Origin: Artemisia argyi
Lineage: Eukaryota; Streptophyta; Magnoliopsida; Asterales; Asteraceae
Length of the DNA stretch: 64,000 nucleotides
Assembly (NCBI GenBank): GCA_030686995.1
Contig: CM060680.1
Span: forward strand, 197,705,322-197,769,321
Reading direction: 5' to 3'
Part shown: positions 11,379 through 22,759 of the stretch, one piece after another
How the letters are laid out: each line of letters opens with the position of its first letter
How positions within the stretch are numbered: position 1 is the first letter of the stretch
Position numbers and translations under genes: made by a program
Notes under the pieces: model-generated
Databases searched by the model: none
What the model was told of the DNA's origin: nothing
The model's input: the letters and a program-made list of their open reading frames with translations, nothing else

Positions 11379-12200
11379 ATAAGTGATGTGTGTGTAAATA
11401 CTCATCATTTTTATCGTATCTGAACTGCTAAAACATCCAAAAACACTCAGAAATGCATCAAAATACAGAAATTATCCCATGAATTGTGTTTTATATGTTT
11501 CAGATGCAAAATGATTAAAAACAGATAAAAAACTAACAAAGTTTGCAAAAGTGGCAGTTTCAGTCCCTCAAGTTTCACAAATTGACAAAACTAGTCCCTG
11601 AAGGTAAAATGAAAGAAAAGTCAACCCAAGGCATTTAAAAGTCAAAATTTATCAAATATGATCCTTCAGTGAAAACTTTGGGAAAATTACACATTTGGTC
11701 CCTGTAGTTTCATAAGATGGCAAATTTAGTCCCTGGGTATTTTAAAAAGTGTGATTTGTCAAATAATACCCTTGTACTATTCATAATTTACAATTTGACC
11801 CCTTTTGATAACTAATGGGAAATTACACTTTTGGTCCTCAAGTTTCGGTAAACTACAAATTTGGTCCTTGGGCTTAACAATATTACAAACCAAACGGACA
11901 CCCTTTTATCCCCTTTAATCTAAATCCAATCCACACCCCATTTACCAGCCCACCACATAACTTGGCCCAACTCCCACTCCACCCCACACTCCATTCCCTT
12001 TGAATAATATCACCAGGGGTTTGACCCCCTTTGACCACCACCTCCAACACAAACCCGTACCCCCCTGCTACCCTGCATTATCCATCATCACTAACCCACT
12101 ATCCCCCCTCCTCTATCATTACCCATATATCACACCAAACACCCCACTCCAAAAACAATGAGCCTGGCACAAGTTATCAGATGAAAGATGCCAAAATTGG

Positions 12201-12214
12201 TTTTGGCGCCAAAA
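12201..12214. promoter_or_regulatory. Palindromic E2F-type site in element D LTR
   Basis: TTTTGGCGCCAAAA contains the E2F/DP consensus TTTSSCGC on both strands. It lies 94 bp upstream of the TATA box. The same palindrome occurs at 39119-39134 in the diverged solo LTR G, 90 bp upstream of that LTR's TATA box. In the D 3' LTR (52912-52925) one half is mutated and one intact half remains. Binding is inferred from the motif only. Confidence 0.55.
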
Positions 12215-12307
12215 TTAAAGAAGGGTCAGGATTGAAGTATCTCATCCAAAGGCCAAGATTGTTGCTGGGATATGCTCACAAGAGTCCAAGGAACCCTAAA
12301 TTTCAAC

Positions 12308-12315
12308 TATAAAAG
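12308..12315 (+). promoter_or_regulatory. Element D LTR TATA box
   Basis: TATAAAAG within CAACTATAAAAGGGC; the copy in the 3' LTR is at 53019-53026. The transcript would start near 12340, leaving more than 2 kb of R-U5 within the LTR. Confidence 0.65.
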
Positions 12316-13824
12316 GGCAATTGTAGCAGTGAACTCAATGTGTAATTTTTAGCTTAATATTAGTGTATTTTCAAATTTAATGTAACTCTTTAATTCTATA
12401 AACTCTAGTTTGTAATTCGTTTTTATCAAGTTAATATAAGTTCTTGAATCTTATTTCAAGATTTGTATTTTTTTTAGAATCAATGAAAATAGTGATGTTT
12501 CCTTAGTTCAAATCCTGTTTATGCTTTATTGTTGTTAACATGGTAATTTAAGCTCACTTAGTACTTTTTAATAGCTTGTAAGGCAGTTAAATTGGTTTAA
12601 CTCGGTAAACCAAATAAATCATCAAAAATACAAAAAGAATCCAATTACAATAATAAAAAGAAAAAGAAAAAGAGAAGAAGAAAAAAGCCAGGGATAATGC
12701 ATATTGTGGAAAACATGGTTTAGAGCTTATGGAAGCAATATGTAAGAGTTGGAAATGGATAGAGTAACCTGAAAGCTCTTTGGACCATTGTAAGTCCACT
12801 CAATGGTTTCCTGTAGAATCAGCGTAATTATTGCTTATTCATGTCTATTTCCTATTCATTTAGTCAATTATGTTCAAATTCATGCTTAGTTGCTAGTTTA
12901 CATGTTCTTTGTTAAGACTTGCAGGGTAACTGTCAATTATAGTTTGGAACTGCTTATTGTACTTTGCTTATTTTGAAAGCTTCTTCTGTGCTCTAAAGTG
13001 TTTTAATGAAGTTATTAGATCTAGTTTGAACCCTCAGTGTCCAAGTCTCACCCTAAATTGGCTTGTTGTAGTTTAAAATTCCAAAAACAGTTTTAGAAAG
13101 GGTGTTTGGATTTGTTAAGCTCACTGAGCTTTGATGGTTTTTAGTGTATAAATCTTGTGTAGATAACTCACTTAGGTGCTAAATAGGGTAGTACAAGCTC
13201 AAAATCAGTAGGTAATGGAATAAAAAGTCAAAATCTCAGTTTGATCCTCTTATTTCATTTACTTATAGGAATAGTGGGTTCCAAATCCCCATTTTAACTA
13301 TAAAAGTTGTTAAGTTAGGTTAATCTAGTCTTAGTATAATCATTTTCATCATCTTCTGTCATTTAGAATCAATCTAAACTCACAAAAGTCAAAGTGCCTT
13401 CAAAATTTTGCAAAGTCAAAGTTGCTTACTAATAAAAATGGGATAAGATTCAATTGAGTGCACAAGGTTTGATTCTGGGTGATATTGAGTAATTTTTGTT
13501 GATTTGAAAACCTTGCCAGCTTGTTTATTAATTTCATCAAGAAAATCCAATTTTGAAACTCATTCAATCACTTAATTTTGATCTTGAAACCACCTACAGG
13601 GGAACCAATCTCCCCTGTGCCACCAGGTTTGACCCATTTGCTTTTGGCCGTAACTTGGTCATTATTTGACCATAAGGCTTAATCTTTGGTGATTCTTGGA
13701 GCCTGCTAGTCTGTTTTATTAGATCCATCCTTAGTTTGCACCCATAAGCTTATTCACTAGCTTATTTAGGCCTTAATTTTGTCCTCATACCCACTGATGC
13801 TGCTGATCATTAGTGAACTGAGCT

Positions 13825-14178
13825 TGTTGGGATCATAGTTTTCACTATTTTCTGAAGTCTCGGTCATTTGTAATTATAGGTTGCTTAAGTTATTATTTAC
13901 TAACAATATTGTTTAAGTTACAAGTTTACTAGGCTTTAGACAAAAGGTCCATGGGCTTTAAAGCCCACACGATTTGGATAGTGGAAGGAGAGGGAGTGTT
14001 GCTCTAGCTCCTTCCCTATAAATAGAAGCCTTAGTATCATGTAATAGTTGGTTGGTTATTTGATTTCTTAAGGAAACTCTTGCAATTCTAATTCTCTAAT
14101 TCTCATAATCATCCCATTCTCATTCTCATCTCATTTCTATCATTCTTATACTTGTGTTTACAAAATGGTGACCTAACA
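13825..14178 (+). repeat. Element E 5' LTR with promoter
   Basis: Contains the palindrome GGGCTTTAAAGCCC (13953-13966), i.e. TGGGCT and AGCCCA back to back (the TCP-factor site II type), about 50 bp upstream of TATAAATAG (14017-14025). It is followed by a primer site starting TGGTATCA at 14181, which matches the tRNA-Met type for 8 bases and then diverges. Confidence 0.92.
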
Positions 14179-15386
14179 AGTGGTATCATTCGCCGGAAGA
14201 AGGTGTAGTTATTGTTTTTTTTTAAGATTGAATTCGATCCAAAACCTATTTTTTAACTCGTTTTTTTGTGATAATATTTGTACTTTCTTGTTTGTTTCTT
14301 GGTTTTTATCACATCTTTGCTTACAAACTTGTGCTACAAATCATAACAAACAAAAAGTTTCAAACTTTCTTTCAAAAAATCACGTTTTGCATTTTTGTAC
14401 TCAATTTTGAAATTTTTTAAAACTTTGAAAAAGTTTGTCAAGTTTTCAACTTTCTTCAAGATTTCATAATTTTATAGCTAGAAGTACAAGAATCTTGGAT
14501 TAAAAACGTGTTTTTGGATTGCTTTCTTTCAAATACAAAAATCTGCCAAGTTTCGAAATCACCTCAAAGAACAAGTTTCGAAATCTCAAGTTTGTACTTC
14601 CTAACGACTTCCGGATCGTGTACTCAGTATTTTCTCTCTTGTATAAGAAAGAAAAGTACTTCGACTTTGGGCATAATTTCGAAATTGGACAATTTCGAAA
14701 TTTATTAAGTGTGTTTGTGTTTTTTCGAAAACATCAGAATTTTTTGCAAAATCATTGTTTTCGAAAACCTTAACATTTTCGAAATCACTGTTTTTTCGAA
14801 ATCTTAACAGAATTTTTTCGAAATCACAAAAGTTTCGAAATCACACAATTTTTCGAAATCACAAAATTTTTCGAGAACACAATTTTTCGAAATCACCATA
14901 ATTTCGCAAACACTATTTTCGAGAACTCTAAATTTTCGAGAATTGGCATTACACCTATACCTTCTATAAGATCCATAATTACACAAGTTTCTTTCTAAAA
15001 ATTTTCTTTCTAAATCTCTCCTTACTACTTAAATTCTATAAATTTGGCGGGAAAATTTGAGTAAAATTTAATTTTTACAGGATACTAAACGTTCAATTTT
15101 TACGCGAAATTTCAATTTTGGTATAACGTTGAAAATTTTGGCCCAAAATTCAAATTTTTAGGCCTAAATTCAAATTTTTTCGGTGAAATTTGGCGGCAAA
15201 ATTTTTGAAACTCAAATTTTTTCTTGAAACCTTATAATTGCATTTCATAGTGATTTTCAAATTTTGGGAAAGAAAATTTTTTCAAATAATTTTTGGAGGG
15301 AAAATCTGAATTCACTATTTCGACCTTGTGTGTGACATTTTGCTTGATTTTTTTCGATTACATCGCAACAATCAAAGGGGAGAGCA
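14179..15386 (+). other. Element E 5' leader with TTTCGAAATC cluster
   Basis: No gene. From about 14548 to 14945 the decamer TTTCGAAATC and close variants (TTTTCGAAAAC, TTTTCGAGAAC) occur more than ten times. The rest is AT-rich. Short frames here are not coding. Confidence 0.7.
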
Positions 15387-18300
15387 ATGTCATCTACAAC
15401 GTCTCAAGGACCTTCTTCCAACTACCTTCCTCACCAATATTCTCATCAGCAACAATCATCAGCAACAGGACCTTCTTCCAACTACCTTCCTCACCAATAT
15501 TCTCATCAGCAACAATCATCAGCAATAGGACCTTCTTCCAACTACCTTCCTCACCAATATTCTCATCAGCAACAGTATCATCAACAACATAGTCACAGCT
15601 CCCTCATTCGCCATGTTATGCTCTGTGGCAATGAATCAAGGCCTCCGATGTTGCTACCAGGAACGTATACTGTTTGGAAACGGAGATTTTTACAATGGCT
15701 CACAGATCGTCCTGCTGCAGATCTCATGCTTAAATCCATTCAAGATGGTCCATACAAAATGATATTTCTTGTTGACTCAACAGGGATTATCAGAATACAA
15801 ACTGATGAAGATTTGAATGCAACTGAACTTGCTCAGTACAATGCTGACCAACAGGCTGTATGGTTCATAACAGTGGCACTTCCCAACTCAATTTACAGGT
15901 ATATGGACTTTCAAACTAGTGCTTATGAAATGTGGAAATATCTTGAAGCTATGCATCATACAGAAGAACTTCATCACTTCAGAATGAAGCAAATTCTTGA
16001 ATCTTGCTTAAGCATGAATCCACTGAAGACCATTCTCCCTGCTCCACCAACTCCAGCTGTTGACCATGGATCCTTAATTCACACTCCAAATGGTCTCTTC
16101 TTCAATCTTCCGAATGCACCTGAGCATTTCTTCATTCCACAGTACCATCCTGCAACACTACATAATAATGTGCAATCTCTTCTGCAAAATCTAGTGAAGC
16201 TTAGTCATGTATCTTCTAAGAAAGGCAATGGCGCTATGACTTCAACTTCTGAATGCTTAAACACAATGAAAGATTCTGATGATGAAGAAGATCTTATCGA
16301 ACCGAGCATGGCATTTTTGGCTTATACAGAAAATATTGCAGATGTGGAAAATCAAGATTATGATTCAACTCCACTTTTTGACGATAATGTTGAATACAAT
16401 GCCACACTTAGTCAAATGGAAGTTGAAGGGGGTAATCTCAATGCTGTTTTGAAAAGGGTCATGGGAGATATTCCATCTGATGATGAATATGCAGATTTGG
16501 AATCCAATACAGCAGATTTGGAAACCGATACAACAGATGTGATGTTGATGGCAAACATGCAGGAATCTCACATGAATAATACAAGCCCAGAGCATGATTC
16601 TGAAGATCCAATTGTGAGATTAAACGGAGAGAAAATGTATCAATCAAGGTCGCTGATGCATGAGTTAGAGACATATTTAGTGAAGAGATGCATGGAACAG
16701 TGTAGATCACTTAAGTCACACCTTAAGGTCCTCTCATACAAAGACTTAGAAGGAACTCGTTCCGAGTATGGATTCAAACGGGCATTTCCATCACTCCTTG
16801 GAGAAGACTTTGACATTTTCACGAATATGATGTTCGAAAACGTGAATCAACTTGAAAAGCAGCTTGCATCAGAAGAAGTTCACGAGAATGAATCCAACGC
16901 CACCTTCAGAGTGATCAAGGAACAGTTTCAGCAGTTCATCAAATCCCGTATCGAGGATGAAACTTTCAAAGACATATTGATACGAGATTTGGATTCGATT
17001 GAGAAGGCGATTCTTCACAGAAGAAATTATGTCCAAAGAATGAATGAACAGAAGTTGCAGATTCAAGTAGAGCAATCTAATATGGTTGATGCATTGGAAG
17101 CTAATTTGGGTGTCATGGAAAGCGATGGGACAGAATCAGAAGAGCAGGATGACAACAGCAGATTGGGGAATGATACAGATGCAGACTGTGCAGAGATCAG
17201 ACCCTTCTATGACTCAGAGCCCAACTTTGACAAAGGACAGATGGATGAGGAAGATGTCATACCCATCTATGACACAGAACCTAACTTTGACAAAGAGTTA
17301 ATGGCCGAGGTATAATCTACTGTTGATCGTATTATACCTGCAAATGAGAAACAACAATCTGAGCAACCTAACTTCAGTAATGTAGGAGAGGTTGACTAGG
17401 ATGTTGTACAATGTCTTGACAAACGTTCCGAGTCTGAGTCTTTACATGATAATCTAATGACTGAAACATCAAATCAAACTTTTGAGTCTGAAAACCTTCT
17501 TCTCAAAAAGACCATTGCCCAGTGTCATAAAAAATTTTCAAAACTAGAGGCACATTGCATCTCACTTGAACTCCAAATGCAAAATGAATCTCTAAATTCG
17601 GGCAACAATGGTCAAGTTTCAAATGAACTAAGTAAACGTGTGGATACATTAGTTAAAGAAAATGAGCTTTTAAAAGGTCAAATTCAAGAAAAGGTGTTTG
17701 CACATGCTGCATTGCAAAACAAATTAAGAAGACTGACTGGCAATAGTGTGGATACTAAGTTTGTAAAACCATCAATCTTGGGGAAACCGCCTTCTCAAAC
17801 AAACAGAAAACAATCAGTGGTTAGACAACCAACTGCATTTAAATCTGAACGACCTAAATTTTCAAAACCTCGGTTTGCCTCCCAAGTTGTTGAGAAAAAC
17901 AATTTGACAAAACCAGTCACTCCACATTCTTGGCCTAAGGGAAAAGCATCTGCGTCTGCTAAATCTCAACACGTGATTATGCCTGGCTCATCTAGGATTA
18001 GTTCGAAAACAGTGTCTAAAACAAGCATTAAAAGTAAAGATTCTTATGGAAAATATGACATGTGCAAGAACTATGATCTAGAAAAGGCTAGGAAAAAGGC
18101 GCTACTTCAAAAGGATGGAATTCTAGGTTCAAAACCTCGTGGGATGCCTTCCACTGTAGTGCAAAATACTGCTAGTAGTAGCACACCAAAACCTAGGAGT
18201 TCTCAACAAACTAATAGGAATTGGCTAGCATCTAAGAGTAGTTGCGTAAATAATCATGTTGTTTGTGCTTTAAAATATCTTCAAAAAGGAAATTCACTTG

Positions 18301-18656
18301 AAAAGGCTCAATCGACTAAGACAAACAAACCCGTTGAACCAAAAGTCATAAGTCAGAAACCTAAGAAGTGGATCAACATAGGACGTAGGTTTTCTCTAAG
18401 AAGTGATGCTCCCACATTTCATTCAACTGCATCTAAAAGGAAAACATCTCCTAGATCTAACACTAGGTGGGTACCCACGGGTAGAATTTTCAAATCAATT
18501 GGTCTTAGGTGGACTCCTACAGGAAAGATTTTAGACATTTGCACCAAAACTAATGTGATCTCCACAACTTCTACCTCTGAGACTAGAATGAAAACCATCG
18601 GTATTGTGTGTTTGAGTGTCAAGAAGATAATTGACACTACATCGTTATGCTTCTAA
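15387..18656 (+). pseudogene. Element E gag polyprotein, interrupted by two in-frame stops
   Basis: One frame runs from ATG 15387 to 18656, with TAA at 17313-17315 and TAG at 17397-17399. Residues 8-64 are a 20-residue motif (GPSSNYLPHQYSHQQQSSAT) repeated almost three times, encoded by a 60-bp tandem repeat. Next comes a copia Gag domain (about residues 75-230, with YTVWKRRFLQWL and a later YEMWKYLEAMH), then an acidic region. After the stops (17457 on) a coiled-coil region and basic Ser/Lys-rich tail follow, with RWVPTGR and RWTPTGK near the end. I see no CCHC knuckle and no protease DSG motif. The product would be a truncated Gag unless the stops are read through. Confidence 0.8.
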
Positions 18657-18737
18657 CATCTGGAACCCAGTTACTCTTGGGGATCCTTGTTCTCTGTCTT
18701 CTTGTCTCTTCTTTCTTTCTGTGCAGATTCAACAGCA

Positions 18738-20885
18738 ATGGCTTCTGAGCAACACAGCTTAGGACCCGAATTCAACCGTCTTAACTCTCCGGAATCTTCA
18801 GCTGAACCTTTGCCACTAAACCGCAAAGAATTAGAAACCTTGTTTGCTCCACTATTTGATGACACAATTGAATACCGTCCTACTGAGGTCTCACCTTATT
18901 CCGCTGCTCAACCTGATCACATTCCCGTACCAGACACACCTCAACAAACCACTACAAGTGTTGAGAGAGACGGTCCTCCAATTGTATCACCATCTACAGC
19001 AAAACAAACTGGTTCTAACTCCCGCCATCCAGCTGAAGATCCAACACCACTATCAGTTCCACAACCCGCAGAGCATGATCCTGATGCGTTCTTTAATCCG
19101 TTTGCACCAGCTCCTACAGTTCCTGATATAGCTGAGTCGTCAACACGCAATTTGGATCATGCTAACATGCGAGATACTTATCAACTACACCCTTCAACAC
19201 ACAAATGGACTCGAGACCATCCACTAGTTCATATTATTGGCCATCCAGATGCACCTGTTATGACAAGACAACGACTTCACACAGATGGAGAGACTTGTAT
19301 CTATGCACTCACAGTTTGTCATGAAGAACCTAAGAACATTAAAGATGCAATGACTTATGACAACTGGATTGAATCTATGCAAGAGGAATTTCAGCAATTC
19401 ATAAGATTAGAAGTCTGGGAATTAGTTGAAAGACCTGACGGAGTCTTTGTCATTGGGTTAAAATGGATCTGGAAGAATAAGCTTGATGCAGAAGGGACTG
19501 TCATACGCAACAAATCACGTCTGGTAGCGAAAGGATACTCCCAACTTGAAGGACTTGATTTTGCTGAATCCTTTGCTCCAGTGGCTAGACATGAAGCTGT
19601 TCGGATCTTTTTGGCTTATGCTGCACACAGGAATATGGTGGTTTACCAAATGGATGTGAAAACAGCATTTCTTAATGGAGAACTCCGTGAAGAAGTTTAT
19701 GTTAGCCAACTTGAAGGCTTCGTTGATCCTGAGCGTTCTAATCACGTTTACAGACTCAAAAAGGCACTCTACGGACTTAAGCAAGCCCCACGGGCGTGGT
19801 ATGACAAACTGTCCACTTTCTTGCTGGCCAATAAATTTTCTAAAGGATCGGTGGATCCAACACTATTTACAAAAACCTACGGGGAGGACTTACTTGTTGT
19901 TCAAATATATGTCGATGACATCATTTTTGCCTCAACAAAACGAAGTTACTCGAATGATTTTGCAAAATTAATGAAAGATAATTTTGAAATGTCCATGATG
20001 GGTGAACTTTCGTTCTTTCTAGGACTACAAGTTCATCAATCACCCCGTGGAATTTTTATAAATCAGTCCAAATATGCTCTTGAAATTTTAAAGAAACATG
20101 GAATGATGTCTTGTGATACTTATAATACACCGATGGGCTATACCACAAAACTAGATGCTGACTTACATGGGACTCCTGTTGACCCTACAAAATACCGAAG
20201 TATGATTGGGTCCCTCATGTATCTCACAGCTAGTAGACCTGATATAGTATTTGCTGTCTACATGTGCTCTCGCTATCAGTCTAAACCAACTAAAAAACAC
20301 CTCAGTGAGGTCAAACGAATCCTTCGATACATAAAGGGAACCATTAACTTGGGAATCTGGTATCCGAAGGATTCTGGTTTTGAACTAATTGCTTTTTCAG
20401 ATGCTGACCATGCAGGATGTTTAGACACACGCAAAAGTACATCTGGTGGATTACAATTTCTCGGAGACAAACTTGTGTCATGGCAATCAAAGAAGCAGGA
20501 CTACACATCACTGTCGTCAACAGAATCTGAATATGTAGCCATGTCCGCTTGTTGTGCTCAAGTCATCTGGATGAGATCACAACTTAAGGATTATGGCTAC
20601 CTATTCAACAAGATTCCTATCTACTGTGATTCAAAAAGTGCAATTGCTATCTCCTGCAACACAGTACATCATTGCAAATCAAAACACATCGATCTCCGAT
20701 ATCACTTCATCAAAGAGCATGTGGAAAAGGGTACCGTTGAACTTTATTTTGTTGGAACTGAGTACCAATTGGCGGACTTACTTACCAAATCTTTAGCACC
20801 ATCAAGGTTTGCTAGTCTAGTTCACCAAATTGGTATGCGATGTTTGACTCCAGAAGATCTGGAAAAGTTTTTAAAACACAACTGA
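18738..20885 (+). CDS. Element E reverse transcriptase-RNase H ORF
   Basis: Polymerase that would copy retrotransposon RNA into DNA inside Gag particles. ATG 18738 (ATGGCTTCTGAG) is the first Met of an uninterrupted 715-codon frame; the frame is open upstream to about 18657 without another ATG. Residues 1-200 are a Pro/Ser/Thr-rich linker normally found after integrase. The copia RT domain follows ([45 protein letters not shown], catalytic YVDD near residue 391). RNase H comes last (DADHAG near 554, DSKSAIAI near 629). All key motifs are present. Gag is in the same frame upstream, but protease and integrase are absent, so the junction at about 18600-18740 is a deletion. A 3' splice-site-like tract TTCTTTCTTTCTGTGCAG ends at 18726, just before the ATG. 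Confidence 0.9.
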   Translation: MASEQHSLGPEFNRLNSPESSAEPLPLNRKELETLFAPLFDDTIEYRPTEVSPYSAAQPDHIPVPDTPQQTTTSVERDGPPIVSPSTAKQTGSNSRHPAEDPTPLSVPQPAEHDPDAFFNPFAPAPTVPDIAESSTRNLDHANMRDTYQLHPSTHKWTRDHPLVHIIGHPDAPVMTRQRLHTDGETCIYALTVCHEEPKNIKDAMTYDNWIESMQEEFQQFIRLEVWELVERPDGVFVIGLKWIWKNKLDAEGTVIRNKSRLVAKGYSQLEGLDFAESFAPVARHEAVRIFLAYAAHRNMVVYQMDVKTAFLNGELREEVYVSQLEGFVDPERSNHVYRLKKALYGLKQAPRAWYDKLSTFLLANKFSKGSVDPTLFTKTYGEDLLVVQIYVDDIIFASTKRSYSNDFAKLMKDNFEMSMMGELSFFLGLQVHQSPRGIFINQSKYALEILKKHGMMSCDTYNTPMGYTTKLDADLHGTPVDPTKYRSMIGSLMYLTASRPDIVFAVYMCSRYQSKPTKKHLSEVKRILRYIKGTINLGIWYPKDSGFELIAFSDADHAGCLDTRKSTSGGLQFLGDKLVSWQSKKQDYTSLSSTESEYVAMSACCAQVIWMRSQLKDYGYLFNKIPIYCDSKSAIAISCNTVHHCKSKHIDLRYHFIKEHVEKGTVELYFVGTEYQLADLLTKSLAPSRFASLVHQIGMRCLTPEDLEKFLKHN

Positions 20886-22759
20886 TCGTCAAATATCAAT
20901 AATATCTTTGTAACATATTGTTTTTCTTAAATATAAACCAATCAAAACACAAAAAGATTTTTTTTCAAATTTTATTTGCACTTAAAAAAAAAATTGCAAG
21001 TATATCGCTTCACTTCAACACTTTGTTAAAATTTTACACGTGTTGAGGGGGAGTCACGCTTAAACATTTTACCAATTTTTATTGGTATACTTGCATGTTT
21101 TTCGTATCTTACGGTACTTCGGAGTGTGTGGACGTTCTTTAAACATCCCTTTGTCTCATCCCGTAGTAAGGACTTCATAAGATAGGTTAACGGATGTATA
21201 TCTTGATGTTACACATGTTTGCCATTTAACTCTAGGACTCAAGTAAGTATGTCTAAAAGTTAAGGGACCAAAAGTGACTAAACTCAAAGTTTCAAAAAAT
21301 AACAAAACAAACAAACCGTTTTTCACAAACCTCACATAATTCAAAACCCCTAAAACCCTTTTCTAAACCTACGGTCCAAATTCAATCAAGAAATCCACGC
21401 TTGTGATCATCAATCTGTAAGTTCCTAAGTAATCTCTAGGGTATTACAAACATAGGATCTTGTTTAATTGTAAATCCAACGGCTCGATCTCATGATTTAT
21501 TGAATTCGAGAACTAGGGTTTGAGATTTCGAAAACTACTATAATCATGTTTAGGTGTGTGATTCTTGATAGGGTTTTGTTATAAAGCTTGTTTCTAACAT
21601 ATCCTCATCATTTTTCCACGCATTCCTTCATTTTTACTTCGATTTAGAAATCTAGGTTTTGGGTCGATTTGAGATTGCTTGATACTGTGTTCGTTTGTTG
21701 TGTTTCATTGGTAGGATATGCTTCTATGGTAACTTGTATACATGTTAGATATATTTTGTTGATCTACACCATTGATTCTTGGCTCTCGTTATACTTGTAC
21801 ACCTCGGTCTAAGTTGCTCTCTATCTATCTGAGTCCTAATGTGTTGATTACAGTCATATTGTGCTTGCTTCATGTACTTGCGACATGCTAAAAACATAGA
21901 TACTCATTAGACTCAAAAGTGATATACTTTTCGAGAAATTGATCTTGACATTTATCGAGATCTTAGTTTAACGTGAACATGATTGTATCTAATTGGTGTT
22001 TATCAAATCTTTGTGACAGGCCTGAATCATTGGAATAAGTAATTCGCAAAACAAACGTACGTTTGACGTCAAATTCGAATGATTCTTGTATAAGAATTTT
22101 TCAAGAAACTCAAGTTTTTCGCAATCTATGAAAAAACTTATCGAGAAACTCATGATTTCGATAATTTTGTTCAACCTCAGTTTTTTTCGAAATTATTATT
22201 TTTTCGAAATTACTCTTTGAACAATACATTTCGAAATCACTAGGTTCGCGAAAAGATTTATCGTAAATTGATGTTTTCGAAAAAACTTGAAAACTTTCGC
22301 AATTCTTGGATAAAGGAAAGATCTCGATAAATTTACAGATAAGGATTTTCTCGATAATTAACTTTCTCGATAAAATTCTTAGTAACATTTTTTCGAAATC
22401 TTTTCTCAATACAAGTTTGCGATAAAAGGGTTTTATATTTTCTCGAAATCTCATTTAGGCCTTGTCATTTTTGTATACATGTAACTTTGTTGTGACTCAT
22501 TATTGTTGTGTAATGTGATGTAACAATGAATTGTGTATATCAATTGTGCTTATTTGTGAGACATTGCATTGTATAATTGATTTCGTGATTCTAAATGATC
22601 AATGATACTTCAAGTATGCATTATATGACACTTCACACATAACATAATGAAACATTCGTGCTTAATTGTCTTAAGTAGATATCAATAACCAAACTCAAAG
22701 CTGTGCTAACACGTAACAAATTTGGATGTTTGGTTTATGGTGATGTTTTTCAGATTAAC
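20886..22759 (+). other. Noncoding leader of the element E accessory ORF; candidate intron 21417-22753
   Basis: No ORF of note. TGAGGGGGAG (21044-21053) is a polypurine motif just after pol. GTAAGT occurs at 21243-21248 and 21417-21422; TATGGTGATGTTTTTCAG ends at 22753, six bases before the accessory ATG. The T-rich stretch between them (with TTTCGAAATC words at about 22130-22450) has the base composition of a plant intron. This looks like a 5' UTR with intron, or the acceptor of a spliced subgenomic RNA. Splicing is inferred. Confidence 0.45.

Larger units (their letters stand above)
11384..13824 (+). repeat. Element D 5' LTR, first part
   Basis: Starts TGATGTGTGTGTAAATACTCATCA, matching the 3' LTR start at 52095. 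The U3 region carries repeated TTTGGTCCCTGTAGTTT-type words, the palindrome TTTTGGCGCCAAAA (12201-12214) and a TATA box at 12308. It is cut at 13824 by element E; the LTR resumes at 29557 after the duplicated GAGCT. Confidence 0.92.

Noticed and set aside
15406..15587. 60-bp repeats as a possible CRISPR array
   Set aside because: The repeats are contiguous without spacers and encode a Gag motif in a plant retroelement.
18687..18737. Upstream extension of the RT ORF
   Set aside because: It begins at TTG and reads through a pyrimidine tract ending in CAG; the ATG at 18738 is the first Met.
22703..22759. Upstream extension of the accessory ORF
   Set aside because: The extra 19 codons start at GTG, and the stretch holds a splice-acceptor-like CAG; the ATG at 22760 is preferred.
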